Shown piece by piece: positions 14,115 through 26,700 of a stretch of 64,000 nt of DNA (positions are counted from its first letter, which is position 1; each line of letters starts with the position of its first letter). The notes below the pieces were generated by a model. The model had not been told where the DNA came from and made no database searches. It saw only the letters and a list, made by a program, of their open reading frames with translations. A program made the position numbers and the translations under genes. Source of the DNA: Megachile rotundata (lineage: Eukaryota; Arthropoda; Insecta; Hymenoptera; Megachilidae). The stretch is taken from positions 434,001 to 498,000 of the forward strand of contig NW_027473362.1 of the NCBI RefSeq assembly GCF_050947335.1. The letters are read 5' to 3'.

Positions 14115-17100
14115 GATTGTATGATTGCGATTGTATGATTGTGATTGTATGATTGTGATGTATGATTGTAATTGTATGATTATGATTGTATGATTGTGAT
14201 TGTATGATTGAGATTGTATGATTGAGATTGTATGAATGTGATTGTATGCTTGCGATTGTATGATTGTGATTGTATGATTGTGATTGTATGATTGTGATTG
14301 CATGATTTTGAATGTATGATTGTGATTGTATGATTGTGATTGCATGATTGTGATTGTATGGTTGTGATTGCATGATTTTGAATGTATGATTGTGATTGTA
14401 TGATTGTGATTGTATGATTGCGATTGTATGATTGTGATTGTATGATTGTGATTGTATGATTGTGATAGTATGATTGTGATTGTATGATTGTGATTGTATG
14501 ATTCTGATTGTATGATTGTGATTGTATGATTGTGATAGTATGATTGTGATTGTATGATTGTGATTGTATGATTGTATTTGGGAGATTGTATTTGGGAGAT
14601 TGTATTTGGGAGATTGTAATTGTATGATTGCGATTGTATGATTGCGATTGTATGATTGTGATGTATGATTGTAATTGTATGATTATGATTGTATGATTGT
14701 GATGTATGATTGTAATTGTATGATTATGATTGTATGATTGTGATTGTATGATTGAGATTGTATGATTGAGATTGTATGATTGTGATTGTATGCTTGGGAT
14801 TGTATGATTGCGATTGTATGATTGTGATTGTATGATTGTGATTGTATGATTGTGATTGTATGATTGTGATTGTATGATTGTGATTACATGATTGTGATTG
14901 TATGATTGTGATTGCATGATTTTGAATGTATGATTGTGATAGTACGACTGTGATTGCATGATTATGATTGTATGATTGTGATTGAATGATTTTGAATGTA
15001 TGATTGTGATTGTATGATTGTGATTGTATGATTGTGATTGTATGATTATGATTGTATGATTGTGATTGCATGATTGTGATTGTATGATTGTGATTGCATG
15101 ATTTTGAATGTATGATTGTGATTGCATGATTGTGATTGTATGATTGTGATTGTATGATTGTGATTGTATGATTGTATTTGGGAGATTGTATTTGGGAGAT
15201 TGTAATTGTATGATTGCGATTGTATGATTGTGATTGTATGATTGCGATTGTATGATTGTGATTGTATGATTGTGATGTATGATTGTAATTGTATGATTAT
15301 GATTGTATGATTGTGATTGTATGATTGAGATTGTATGATTGAGATTGTATGATTGTGATTGTATGCTTGCGATTGTATGATTGTGATTGTATGATTGTGA
15401 TTGTATGATTGTGATTTTATGATTGTGATTGTATGATTGTGATTGTATGATTGTGATTGTATGATTGTGATTGTATGATTGTGATTGTATGATTGTGATT
15501 GTATTATTGTGATTGTATGATTGTGATTGCATGATTGTGATTGTATGATTGTGATTGCATGATTTTGAATGTATGATTGTGATTGTATGATTGTGATTGT
15601 ATGATTGTGATTGCATGATTGTGATTGTATGATTGTGATTGCATGATTTTGAATGTATGATTGTGATCGTATGATTGTGATTGTATGATTGTGATTGTAT
15701 GATTATGATTGTATGATTGTGATTGCATGATTGTGATTGTATGATTGTGATTGCATGATTTTGAATGTATGATTGTGATTGCATGATTGTGATTGTATGA
15801 TTGTGGTTGTATGATTGTGATTGTATGATTGTATTTGGGAGGTTGTATTTGGGAGATTGTATTTGGGAGATTGTAATTGTATGATTGCGATTGTATGATT
15901 GTGATTGTATCATTGCGATTGTATGATTGTGATTGTATGATTGTGATGTATGATTGTAATTGAATGATTATGATTGTATGATTGTGATTGTATGATTGAG
16001 ATTGTATGATTGAGATTGTATGAATGTGATTGTATGCTTGCGATTGTATGATTGTGATTGTATGATTGTGATTGTATGATTGTGATTGCATGATTTTTAA
16101 TGTATGATTGTGATTGTATGATTGTGATTGCATGATTGTGATTGTATGGTTGTGATTGCATGATTTTGAATGTATGATTGTGATTGTATGATTGTGATTG
16201 TATGATTGTGATTGTATGATTGTGATAGTATGATTGTGATTGTATGATTGTGATTGTATGATTGTGATTGTATGATTGTGATTGTATGATTGTATTTGGG
16301 AGATTGTATTTGGGAGATTGTATTTGGGAGATTGTAATTGTATGATTGCGATTGTATGATTGTGATTGTATGATTGTGATTGTATGATTGTGATTGTATG
16401 ATTGTGATTGTCTGATTGTGGTTGTGCGATTGTGATTGTACGATTGTGACTGTACGATTGTGATTGTATGATTGTGATTGTATGATTATGATTGTATGAT
16501 TGTGATTGCATGATTGTGATTGTATGATTGTGATTGCATGATTTTGAATGTATGATTGTGATTGCATGATTGTGATTGTATGATTGTGATTGTATGATTG
16601 TGATTGTATGATTGTGATAGTATGATTGTGATTGTATGATTGTGATTGTATGATTGTGATTGTATGATTATGATTGTATGATTGTGATTGTATGATTGTA
16701 TTTGGGAGATTGTATTTGGGAGATTGTATTTGGGAGATTGTAATTGTATGATTGCGATTGTATGATTGTGACTGTATGATTGCGGTTGTATGAATTCGAT
16801 TGTATGATTGTGATTGTATGATTGCGATTGTATGATTGTGATTGTATGATTGTGATTGTATGATTGTATTTGGGAGATTGTATTTGGGAGATTGTAATTG
16901 TATGATTGCGATTGTATGATTGTGATTGTATGATTGCGATTGTATAATTGTGATTGTATGATTGTGATGTATGATTGTAATTGTATGATTATGATTGTAT
17001 GATTGTGATTGTATGATTATGATTGTATGATTGTGATTGCATGATTGTGATTGTATGATTGTATCTGGGAGATTGTATTTGGGAGATTGTAATTGTATGA

Positions 17101-17876
17101 TTGCGATTGTATGATTGTGATTGTATGATTGTGATTGTATGATTGTGATTGTATGATTGTGATTGTATGATTGTGATTGTATGATTATGATTGTATGATT
17201 GTGATTGTATGATTGTATTTGGGAGATTGTATTTGGGAGATTGTATTATTTGGGAGATTGTAATTGTATGATTGCGATTGTATGATTGTGATTTTATGAT
17301 TGTGATTTTATGATTGTGATTGTATGATTGTGATTGTATGATTGTGATTGTATGATTGTGATTGTATGATTGTGATTGTATGATTGTGATTGTATTATTG
17401 TGATTGTATGATTGTGATTGCATGATTGTGATTGTATGATTGTGATTGTATGATTGTATTTGGGAGATTGTATTTGGGAGATTGTATTTGGGAGATTGTA
17501 ATTGTATGATTGCGATTGTATGATTGTGATTGTATCATTGCGATTGTATGATTGTGATTGTATGATTGTGATGTATGATTGTAATTGTATGATTATGATT
17601 GTATGATTGTGATTGTATGATTTTGAATGTATGATTGTGATTGTATGATTGTGATTGTATGATTGTGATTGTATGATTATGATTGTATGATTGTGATTGC
17701 ATGATTGTGATTGTATGATTGTGATTGCATGATTTTGAATGTATGATTGTGATTGCATGATTGTGATTGTATGATTGTGGTTGTATGATTGTGATTGTAT
17801 GATTGTATTTGGGAGATTGTATTTGGGAGATTGTATTTGGGAGATTGTAATTGTATGATTGCGATTGTATGATTGT
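14115..17876. repeat. Tandem unit B, copy 1 (3.76 kb)
   Basis: Landmarks at 14577, 15177, 15834, 16295, 16701, 16869, 17064, 17218, 17459 and 17808 recur at 18339, 18939, 19596, 20085, 20491, 20659, 20854, 21008, 21263 and 21612. The offset is 3,762 for the first three, 3,790 for the next five and 3,804 for the last two. All changes of offset are multiples of 14. The landmark at 15834 has three units here and four in copy 2. The TCTGGGAG landmark at 17064 reads ACTGGGAG in copy 2. Confidence 0.9.
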
Positions 17877-20800
17877 GATTGTATGATTGCGACTGTATGA
17901 TTGTGATTGTATGATTGTGATGTATGATTGTAATTGTATGATTATGATTGTATGATTGTGATTGTATGATTGAGATTGTATGATTGAGATTGTATGAATG
18001 TGATTGTATGCTTGCGATTGTATGATTGTGATTGTATGATTGTGATTGTATGATTGTGATTGCATGATTTTGAATGTATGATTGTGATTGTATGATTGTG
18101 ATTGCATGATTGTGATTGTATGGTTGTGATTGCATGATTTTGAATGTATGATTGTGATTGTATGATTGTGATTGTATGATTGCGATTGTATGATTGTGAT
18201 TGTATGATTGTGATTGTATGATTGTGATAGTATGATTGTGATTGTATGATTGTGATTGTATGATTGTGATTGTATGATTGTGATTGTATGATTGTGATAG
18301 TATGATTGTGATTGTATGATTGTGATTGTATGATTGTATTTGGGAGATTGTATTTGGGAGATTGTATTTGGGAGATTGTAATTGTATGATTGCGATTGTA
18401 TGATTGCGATTGTATGATTGTGATGTATGATTGTAATTGTATGATTATGATTGTATGATTGTGATGTATGATTGTAATTGTATGATTATGATTGTATGAT
18501 TGTGATTGTATGATTGAGATTGTATGATTGAGATTGTATGATTGTGATTGTATGCTTGGGATTGTATGATTGCGATTGTATGATTGTGATTGTATGATTG
18601 TGATTGTATGATTGTGATTGTATGATTGTGATTGTATGATTGTGATTACATGATTGTGATTGTATGATTGTGATTGCATGATTTTGAATGTATGATTGTG
18701 ATAGTACGACTGTGATTGCATGATTATAATTGTATGATTGTGATTGAATGATTTTGAATGTATGATTGTGATTGTATGATTGTGATTGTATGATTGTGAT
18801 TGTATGATTATGATTGTATGATTGTGATTGCATGATTGTGATTGTATGATTGTGATTGCATGATTTTGAATGTATGATTGTGATTGCATGATTGTGATTG
18901 TATGATTGTGATTGTATGATTGTGATTGTATGATTGTATTTGGGAGATTGTATTTGGGAGATTGTAATTGTATGATTGCGATTGTATGATTGTGATTGTA
19001 TGATTGCGATTGTATGATTGTGATTGTATGATTGTGATGTATGATTGTAATTGTATGATTATGATTGTATGATTGTGATTGTATGATTGAGATTGTATGA
19101 TTGAGATTGTATGATTGTGATTGTATGCTTGCGATTGTATGATTGTGATTGTATGATTGTGATTGTATGATTGTGATTTTATGATTGTGATTGTATGATT
19201 GTGATTGTATGATTGTGATTGTATGATTGTGATTGTATGATTGTGATTGTATGATTGTGATTGTATTATTGTGATTGTATGATTGTGATTGCATGATTGT
19301 GATTGTATGATTGTGATTGCATGATTTTGAATGTATGATTGTGATTGTATGATTGTGATTGTATGATTGTGATTGCATGATTGTGATTGTATGATTGTGA
19401 TTGCATGATTTTGAATGTATGATTGTGATCGTATGATTGTGATTGTATGATTGTGATTGTATGATTATGATTGTATGATTGTGATTGCATGATTGTGATT
19501 GTATGATTGTGATTGCATGATTTTGAATGTATGATTGTGATTGCATGATTGTGATTGTATGATTGTGGTTGTATGATTGTGATTGTATGATTGTATTTGG
19601 GAGGTTGTATTTGGGAGATTGTATTTGGGAGATTGTATTTGGGAGATTGTAATTGTATGATTGCGATTGTATGATTGTGATTGTATCATTGCGATTGTAT
19701 GATTGTGATTGTATGATTGTGATGTATGATTGTAATTGAATGATTATGATTGTATGATTGTGATTGTATGATTGAGATTGTATGATTGAGATTGTATGAA
19801 TGTGATTGTATGCTTGCGATTGTATGATTGTGATTTTATGATTGTGATTGTATGATTGTGATTGCATGATTTTTAATGTATGATTGTGATTGTATGATTG
19901 TGATTGCATGATTGTGATTGTATGGTTGTGATTGCATGATTTTGAATGTATGATTGTGATTGTATGATTGTGATTGTATGATTGTGATTGTATGATTGTG
20001 ATTGTATGATTGTGATAGTATGATTGTGATTGTATGATTGTGATTGTATGATTGTGATTGTATGATTGTGATTGTATGATTGTATTTGGGAGATTGTATT
20101 TGGGAGATTGTATTTGGGAGATTGTAATTGTATGATTGCGATTGTATGATTGTGATTGTATGATTGTGATTGTATGATTGTGATTGTATGATTGTGATTG
20201 TCTGATTGTGGTTGTGCGATTGTGATTGTACGATTGTGACTGTACGATTGTGATTGTATGATTGTGATTGTATGATTATGATTGTATGATTGTGATTGCA
20301 TGATTGTGATTGTATGATTGTGATTGCATGATTTTGAATGTATGATTGTGATTGCATGATTGTGATTGTATGATTGTGATTGTATGATTGTGATTGTATG
20401 ATTGTGATAGTATGATTGTGATTGTATGATTGTGATTGTATGATTGTGATTGTATGATTATGATTGTATGATTGTGATTGTATGATTGTATTTGGGAGAT
20501 TGTATTTGGGAGATTGTATTTGGGAGATTGTAATTGTATGATTGCGATTGTATGATTGTGACTGTATGATTGCGGTTGTATGAATTCGATTGTATGATTG
20601 TGATTGTATGATTGCGATTGTATGATTGTGATTGTATGATTGTGATTGTATGATTGTATTTGGGAGATTGTATTTGGGAGATTGTAATTGTATGATTGCG
20701 ATTGTATGATTGTGATTGTATGATTGCGATTGTATAATTGTGATTGTATGATTGTGATGTATGATTGTAATTGTATGATTATGATTGTATGATTGTGATT

Positions 20801-21680
20801 GTATGATTATGATTGTATGATTGTGATTGCATGATTGTGATTGTATGATTGTAACTGGGAGATTGTATTTGGGAGATTGTAATTGTATGATTGCGATTGT
20901 ATGATTGTGATTGTATGATTGTGATTGTATGATTGTGATTGTATGATTGTGATTGTATGATTGTGATTGTATGATTATGATTGTATGATTGTGATTGTAT
21001 GATTGTATTTGGGAGATTGTATTTGGGAGATTGTATTATTTGGGAGATTGTAATTGTATGATTGCGATTGTATGATTGTGATTTTATGATTGTGATTTTA
21101 TGATTGTGATTGTATGATTGTGATTGTATGATTGTGATTGTATGATTGTGATTGTATGATTGTGATTGTATGATTGTGATTGTATGATTGTGATTGTATT
21201 ATTGTGATTGTATGATTGTGATTGCATGATTGTGATTGTATGATTGTGATTGTATGATTGTATTTGGGAGATTGTATTTGGGAGATTGTATTTGGGAGAT
21301 TGTAATTGTATGATTGCGATTGTATGATTCTGATTGTATCATTGCGATTGTATGATTGTGATTGTATGATTGTGATGTATGATTGTAATTGTATGATTAT
21401 GATTGTATGATTGTGATTGTATGATTTTGAATGTATGATTGTGATTGTATGATTGTGATTGTATGATTGTGATTGTATGATTATGATTGTATGATTGTGA
21501 TTGCATGATTGTGATTGTATGATTGTGATTGCATGATTTTGAATGTATGATTGTGATTGCATGATTGTGATTGTATGATTGTGGTTGTATGATTGTGATT
21601 GTATGATTGTATTTGGGAGATTGTATTTGGGAGATTGTATTTGGGAGATTGTAATTGTATGATTGCGATTGTATGATTGT
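17877..21680. repeat. Tandem unit B, copy 2 (3.80 kb)
   Basis: This follows copy 1 directly. It keeps the same cassette order: GGGAGG landmark, CTG/GCG/ACG cassette, 168-bp EcoRI cassette, T/ACTGGGAG landmark, and the landmark with the TTA insertion. Copy-specific differences are one extra unit in the landmark at 19596, ACTGGGAG at 20854, and an ATAATTG variant near 18,724 where copy 1 has ATGATTG. Similarity fades at about 21,775 against 17,970. Confidence 0.88.
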
Positions 21681-21759
21681 GATTGTATCATTGCGATTGT
21701 ATGATTGTGATTGTATGATTGTGATGTATGATTGTAATTGTATGATTATGATTGTATGA

Positions 21760-22683
21760 TTGTGATTGTATGATTGTGATTGCATGATTGTGATTGTATG
21801 ATTGTGATTGCATGATTTTGAATGTATGATTGTGATAGTACGATTGTGATTGCATGATTGTGATTGTATCATTGTGATTGAATGATTTTGAATGTATGAT
21901 TGTGATTGTATGATTGTGATTGTATGATTGTGATTGTATGATTGTGATTGTATGATTGTGATTGTATGATTGTGATTGTATGATTGTGATTGTGTGATTG
22001 TGATTGTGTGATTGTGATTGTATGATTGTGATTGTATGATTGTGATTGCATGATTGTGATTGTATGATTGTGATTGCATGATTTCGAATGTATGATTGTG
22101 ATTGTATGATTGTGATTGCATGATTGTGATTGTATGATTGTGATTGCACGATTTTGAATGTATGATTGTGATTGTATGATTGTGATTGTATGATTGTGAT
22201 TGTATGATTGTGATTGTATGATTATGATTGTATGATTGTGATTGCATGATTGTGATTGTATGATTGTGATTGCATGATTTTGAATGTATGATTGTGATAG
22301 TACGATTGTGATTGCATGATTGTGATTGTATCATTGTGATTGAATGATTTTGAATGTATGATTGTGATTGTATGATTGTGATTGTATGATTGTGATTGTA
22401 TGATTGTGATTGTATGATTGTGATTGTATGATTGTGATTGTATGATTGTGATTGTATGATTGTGATTGTGTGATTGTGATTGTATGATTGTGATTGTATG
22501 ATTTGGATTGCATGATTGCGATTGTATGATTGTGATTGCATGATTTTGAATGTATGATTGTGATTGTATGATTGTGATTGCATGATTGTGATTGTATGAT
22601 TGTGATTGCACGATTTTGAATGTATGATTGTGATTGTATGATTGTGATTGTATGATTGTGATTGTATGATTGTGATTGTATGA
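21760..22683. repeat. 462-bp tandem pair inside the 8.2 kb unit
   Basis: Two adjacent copies of a 462-bp segment (33 monomers) lie at about 21,760-22,221 and 22,222-22,683. The markers are GATAGTACGATTG at 21,834 and 22,296, followed by TATCATTG, GAATGATTTTGAATG and a GATTGTGTG monomer. Copy 1 has two consecutive GATTGTGTG monomers near 22,000. Copy 2 has one, plus a private GATTTGGATTGCATG monomer near 22,501. There is no landmark for 1,133 bp (21612 to 22745), the longest such gap in the window. Confidence 0.8.
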
Positions 22684-23732
22684 TTGTGATTGTATGATTA
22701 TGATTGTATGATTGTGATTGCATGATTGTGATTGTATGATTGTATCTGGGAGATTGTGTTTGGGAGATTGTAATTGTATGATTGCGATTGTATGATTGTG
22801 ATTGTATGATTGTGATTGTATGATTGTGATTGTATGATTGTGATTGTATGATTGTGATTGTATGATTGTGATTGTATGATTGTGATTGTATGATTATGAT
22901 TGTATGATTGTGATTGTATGATTGTATTTGGGAGATTGTATTTGGGAGATTGTATTATTTGGGAGATTGTAATTGTATGATTGCGATTGTATGATTGTGA
23001 TTGTATGATTGCGATTGTATGAATTCGATTGTATGATTGTGATTGTATGATTGTGATTGTATGATTGTATTTGGGAGATTGTATTTGTGAGATTGTAATT
23101 GTATGATTGCGATTGTATGATTGTGATTGTATGATTGCGATTGTATGATTGTAATTGTATGATTGTGATGTATGATTGTGATTGTATGATTGCGATTGTA
23201 TGATTGTGATTGTATGATTGTGATGTATGATTGTAATTGTATGATTATGATTGTATGATTGTGATTGTATGATTGAGATTGTATGATTGAGATTGTATGA
23301 TTGTGATTGTATGCTTGCGATTGTATGATTGTGGTTGTATGATTGTGATTGTATGATTGTGATTGTATGATTGTGATTGTATGATTGTGATTGTATGATT
23401 GTGATTGTGTGATTGTATTTGGGAGATTGTATTTGGGAGATTGTAATTGTATGATTGCGATTGTATGATTGTGATTGTATGATTGTGATGTATGACTGTA
23501 ATTGTATGATTATGATTGTATGATTGAGATTGTATGATTGAGATTGTATGAATGTGATTGTATGCTTGCGATTGCATGATTGTGATTGTATGATTGTGAT
23601 TGTATGATTGTGATTGTATGATTGTGATTGCATGATTTTGAATGTATGATTGTGATTGTATGATTGTGATTGTATGATTGTGATTGTATGATTGTGATTG
23701 TATGATTGTGATTGTATGATTGTGATTGTATG

Positions 23733-26700
23733 ATTGTGATTGTATGATTGTGATTGTATGATTGTGATTGCATGATTTTGAATGTATGATTGTGATTGTA
23801 TGATTGTGATTGTATGATTGTGATTGCATGATTGTGATTGTATGATTGTGATTGCATGATTTTGAATGTATGATTGTGATCGTATGATTGTGATTGTATG
23901 ATTGTGATTGTATGATTATGATTGTATGATTGTGATTGCATGATTGTGATTGTATGATTGTGATTGCATGATTTTGAATGTATGATTGTGATTGCATGAT
24001 TGTGATTGTATGATTGTGGTTGTATGATTGTGATTGTATGATTGTATTTGGGAGGTTGTATTTGGGAGATTGTATTTGGGAGATTGTAATTGTATGATTG
24101 CGATTGTATGATTGTGATTGTATCATTGCGATTGTATGATTGTGATTGTATGATTGTGATGTATGATTGTAATTGAATGATTATGATTGTATGATTGTGA
24201 TTGTATGATTGAGATTGTATGATTGAGATTGTATGAATGTGATTGTATGCTTGCGATTGTATGATTGTGATTGTATGATTGTGATTGTATGATTGTGATT
24301 GCATGATTTTTAATGTATGATTGTGATTGTATGATTGTGATTGCATGATTGTGATTGTATGGTTGTGATTGCATGATTTTGAATGTATGATTGTGATTGT
24401 ATGATTGTGATTGTATGATTGTGATTGTATGATTGTGATAGTATGATTGTGATTGTATGATTGTGATTGTATGATTGTGATTGTATGATTGTGATTGTAT
24501 GATTGTATTTGGGAGATTGTATTTGGGAGATTGTATTTGGGAGATTGTAATTGTATGATTGCGATTGTATGATTGTGATTGTATGATTGTGATTGTATGA
24601 TTGTGATTGTATGATTGTGATTGTCTGATTGTGGTTGTGCGATTGTGATTGTACGATTGTGACTGTACGATTGTGATTGTATGATTGTGATTGTATGATT
24701 ATGATTGTATGATTGTGATTGCATGATTGTGATTGTATGATTGTGATTGCATGATTTTGAATGTATGATTGTGATTGCATGATTGTGATTGTATGATTGT
24801 GATTGTATGATTGTGATTGTATGATTGTGATAGTATGATTGTGATTGTATGATTGTGATTGTATGATTGTGATTGTATGATTATGATTGTATGATTGTGA
24901 TTGTATGATTGTATTTGGGAGATTGTATTTGGGAGATTGTATTTGGGAGATTGTAATTGTATGATTGCGATTGTATGATTGTGACTGTATGATTGCGGTT
25001 GTATGAATTCGATTGTATGATTGTGATTGTATGATTGCGATTGTATGATTGTGATTGTATGATTGTGATTGTATGATTGTATTTGGGAGATTGTATTTGG
25101 GAGATTGTAATTGTATGATTGCGATTGTATGATTGTGATTGTATGATTGCGATTGTATAATTGTGATTGTATGATTGTGATGTATGATTGTAATTGTATG
25201 ATTATGATTGTATGATTGTGATTGTATGATTATGATTGTATGATTGTGATTGCATGATTGTGATTGTATGATTGTATCTGGGAGATTGTATTTGGGAGAT
25301 TGTAATTGTATGATTGCGATTGTATGATTGTGATTGTATGATTGTGATTGTATGATTGTGATTGTATGATTGTGATTGTATGATTGTGATTGTATGATTA
25401 TGATTGTATGATTGTGATTGTATGATTGTATTTGGGAGATTGTATTTGGGAGATTGTATTATTTGGGAGATTGTAATTGTATGATTGCGATTGTATGATT
25501 GTGATTTTATGATTGTGATTTTATGATTGTGATTGTATGATTGTGATTGTATGATTGTGATTGTATGATTGTGATTGTATGATTGTGATTGTATGATTGT
25601 GATTGTATTATTGTGATTGTATGATTGTGATTGCATGATTGTGATTGTATGATTGTGATTGTATGATTGTATTTGGGAGATTGTATTTGGGAGATTGTAT
25701 TTGGGAGATTGTAATTGTATGATTGCGATTGTATGATTGTGATTGTATCATTGCGATTGTATGATTGTGATTGTATGATTGTGATGTATGATTGTAATTG
25801 TATGATTATGATTGTATGATTGTGATTGTATGATTTTGAATGTATGATTGTGATTGTATGATTGTGATTGTATGATTGTGATTGTATGATTATGATTGTA
25901 TGATTGTGATTGCATGATTGTGATTGTATGATTGTGATTGCATGATTTTGAATGTATGATTGTGATTGCATGATTGTGATTGTATGATTGTGGTTGTATG
26001 ATTGTGATTGTATGATTGTATTTGGGAGATTGTATTTGGGAGATTGTATTTGGGAGATTGTAATTGTATGATTGCGATTGTATGATTGTGATTGTATGAT
26101 TGCGATTGTATGATTGTGATTGTATGATTGTGATGTATGATTGTAATTGTATGATTATGATTGTATGATTGTGATTGTATGATTGAGATTGTATGATTGA
26201 GATTGTATGAATGTGATTGTATGCTTGCGATTGTATGATTGTGATTGTATGATTGTGATTGTATGATTGTGATTGCATGATTTTGAATGTATGATTGTGA
26301 TTGTATGATTGTGATTGCATGATTGTGATTGTATGGTTGTGATTGCATGATTTTGAATGTATGATTGTGATTGTATGATTGTGATTGTATGATTGCGATT
26401 GTATGATTGTGATTGTATGATTGTGATTGTATGATTGTGATAGTATGATTGTGATTGTATGATTGTGATTGTATGATTGTGATTGTATGATTGTGATTGT
26501 ATGATTGTGATAGTATGATTGTGATTGTATGATTGTGATTGTATGATTGTATTTGGGAGATTGTATTTGGGAGATTGTATTTGGGAGATTGTAATTGTAT
26601 GATTGCGATTGTATGATTGCGATTGTATGATTGTGATGTATGATTGTAATTGTATGATTATGATTGTATGATTGTGATGTATGATTGTAATTGTATGATT

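Larger units (their letters stand above)
15520..23732. repeat. 8.2 kb tandem duplication, copy 1
   Basis: All landmarks from 15834 to 21612 recur 8,213 bp downstream, and those from 22745 to 23418 recur 8,199 bp downstream. The left limit is set by a TATTATTG variant at about 15,504 that has no counterpart before 23,733. The right limit lies in a uniform run at 23,641-23,760. The unit overlaps the 3.8 kb pair (most of copy 1 of unit B plus all of copy 2) and adds the 2 kb segment 21,680-23,732. It must therefore have been duplicated after the 3.8 kb pair formed. Confidence 0.92.

Noticed and set aside
17942..19909. Two identical 655-codon minus frames (also 26,155-28,122) as paralogous genes
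   Set aside because: Their identity comes from the 8.2 kb satellite duplication. The frames consist only of the 14-residue repeat and have the same features as all the others.
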